This document shows, one piece after another, positions 30,139 through 30,839 of a DNA stretch of 30,839 nt (positions are counted from its first letter, which is position 1; every line of letters begins with the position of its first letter). The position numbers and the translations under genes were made by a program. Source of the DNA: UBA3071 sp965369635 (GTDB lineage Bacteria > Chloroflexota > Anaerolineae > UBA3071); NCBI GenBank assembly GCA_965369635.1, contig CBDURC010000006.1, positions 1 through 30,839 of the forward strand, in the 5' to 3' direction. The notes below the pieces were generated by a model. That model ran no database searches. It was not told the DNA's origin and saw nothing but the letters and a program-made list of their open reading frames with translations.

Positions 30139-30519
30139 TCACCGTCTTTCTGGGACGAACAGCCGCTCGAAGGTCTGCAGTTGCTCTTCCAAGTAGGCGA
30201 TGGCCTGGTCTCGGACGCTTGGCGGCAGTGCCGCGATGCGCCGCCACAGGGCGATCACCTCGGGGGGCAACTCATCCTCTCGCAGACTGGTCTGCGGCCG
30301 GGGATCGGCTGTCAGGAGAAGCAGATAGTCGGTGGTCGTGTCCAGCGCCGAAGCGATACGGGCGAGAAGTTCACCTGAGACCCGAGGAACGCTATCCGCT
30401 TCTATTTCACTCAAGTGGCTTTGAGCTGTGCGCATACGGCGAGCCAGTTCTTTCTGGCTCATCCCCGAATCCGCACGCAGGGCCTTGATTCTTTTGCCAA
30501 GTGTATCTAATAGGGCCAT
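30139..30519 (-). CDS. XRE-family helix-turn-helix transcriptional regulator
   Basis: This 126-aa DNA-binding protein starts at ATG 30519 on the minus strand. The Cro/CI-type helix-turn-helix lies at residues 8-66: LGKRIKALRADSGMSQKELA, RRMRTAQSHLSEIEADSVPR, then LLARIASALDTTTDYLLLLT. The C-terminal half (about 72-126) is helical and ends ERLFVPERR; it may serve in dimerisation. No ligand domain is visible. The gene is separated by 101 bp from the DNRLRE gene on the same strand. Its target is not evident, though it might control the minus-strand cluster or itself. The start has no ribosome site at the right distance, and a -10 box lies 6 bp before the ATG, so the message may be leaderless. 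Confidence 0.92.
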   Translation of the reverse strand: MALLDTLGKRIKALRADSGMSQKELARRMRTAQSHLSEIEADSVPRVSGELLARIASALDTTTDYLLLLTADPRPQTSLREDELPPEVIALWRRIAALPPSVRDQAIAYLEEQLQTFERLFVPERR

Positions 30520-30525
30520 ACCTAA

Positions 30526-30531
30526 ATTGTA
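30526..30531 (-). promoter_or_regulatory. -10 box giving a probable leaderless start for the XRE gene
   Basis: On the minus strand TACAAT ends 6 bases before the ATG of the XRE gene, so transcription would begin at or next to the start codon. The only AGGAG lies 15 bases upstream of the ATG, too far to serve it. No convincing -35 box is seen. Confidence 0.45.
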
Positions 30532-30658
30532 TCACTCCTGGGTATCGTTTACGTTGATTGCTATAGGAATTCTGTACTTACCAAATGCGTGGTCGGTGCG
30601 TCATTCCGCCATTTTACTGAACTTTCGGTATTTGTCAAATCTGTTCGGTGAATACCAT

Positions 30659-30750
30659 ACACGAATGCCACGAATGAACAAATCCCCCACAAACTGCGCC
30701 GAGGCTCAATAGAGAGCCTTCGTGAAATTCGCACATTCGTGGTCTTCGTG
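30659..30750. repeat. Imperfect inverted repeat of the CACGAATGCCACGAATG type
   Basis: CACGAATGCCACGAATG at 30660-30676 matches the reverse complement of 30734-30750 at 15 of 17 positions. The loop is about 57 bases. Units of this kind are common between genes in environmental bacteria. The surrounding stretch 30540-30839 shows no gene on either strand and is noticeably AT-richer in 30540-30700 than the rest of the window. Confidence 0.75.
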
Positions 30751-30839
30751 ATGGCTACTACTCAGTCTATGCTCCCAGCCCCCATCCCGGGGGCGGCTTG
30801 TGCGGCAAATAGCTGCTCAAGACGAGATACTCTCGCCAG

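Overview
The window looks like a chromosomal segment from a member of the Chloroflexota (Anaerolineae-like), probably environmental. This is inference: the DNA is GC-rich, GTG and TTG starts are frequent, secreted proteins carry long Thr-Pro (TPTPT) linkers, one secreted protein ends in VYVPLVVKP-type residues, Ser/Thr kinases carry TolB-like propellers, and MttB-type methyltransferases sit near peptide ABC transporters. No rRNA, tRNA or CRISPR array was seen.

Region 1 (1-11182, + strand) is catabolic and transport. It holds the 3' part of a peptide/solute-binding protein, two Dpp-type permeases, a fused DppD-DppF double ATPase, a CBS-ACT protein, an MttB-family (non-pyrrolysine) methyltransferase, a zinc alcohol dehydrogenase and an MmgE/PrpD protein. 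A small four-helix-bundle (S23/IVP-like) gene sits inside the dpp operon, bracketed by inverted (TTGAGG)n repeats, and looks like a small inserted element. Several other degenerate inverted-repeat families lie in the gaps between genes.

Region 2 (11183-12200) has no convincing gene. It ends in a good sigma70-type promoter, TTGCAC-N17-TATAAT.

Region 3 (12201-27207, + strand) is the most interesting part: a tightly spaced run of eight genes, likely one operon. In order they encode a PP2C phosphatase; a large secreted protein with a dockerin at each end plus lamin-tail, C39-like protease and VWA domains; a cohesin-TM-FHA protein; a 3TM-Zn-ribbon-FHA protein; a VWA-Ig4-TM-FHA protein; a small soluble FHA protein resembling GarA in layout; and two transmembrane Ser/Thr kinases with different extracellular sensors but almost identical kinase domains. 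I infer a trans-envelope phospho-signalling and adhesion system in which an extracellular cohesin-dockerin contact is tied to phosphothreonine reading inside the cell.

Region 4 (27208-30839, mostly - strand) has a membrane protein with a degenerate phospholipase-D-like domain, a 4-TM protein, a DNRLRE-type secreted protein broken by one extra base in its Thr-Pro tail, and an XRE regulator that may be translated from a leaderless mRNA. Two paralogous gene-end remnants (about 200 bp each) lie between these genes.
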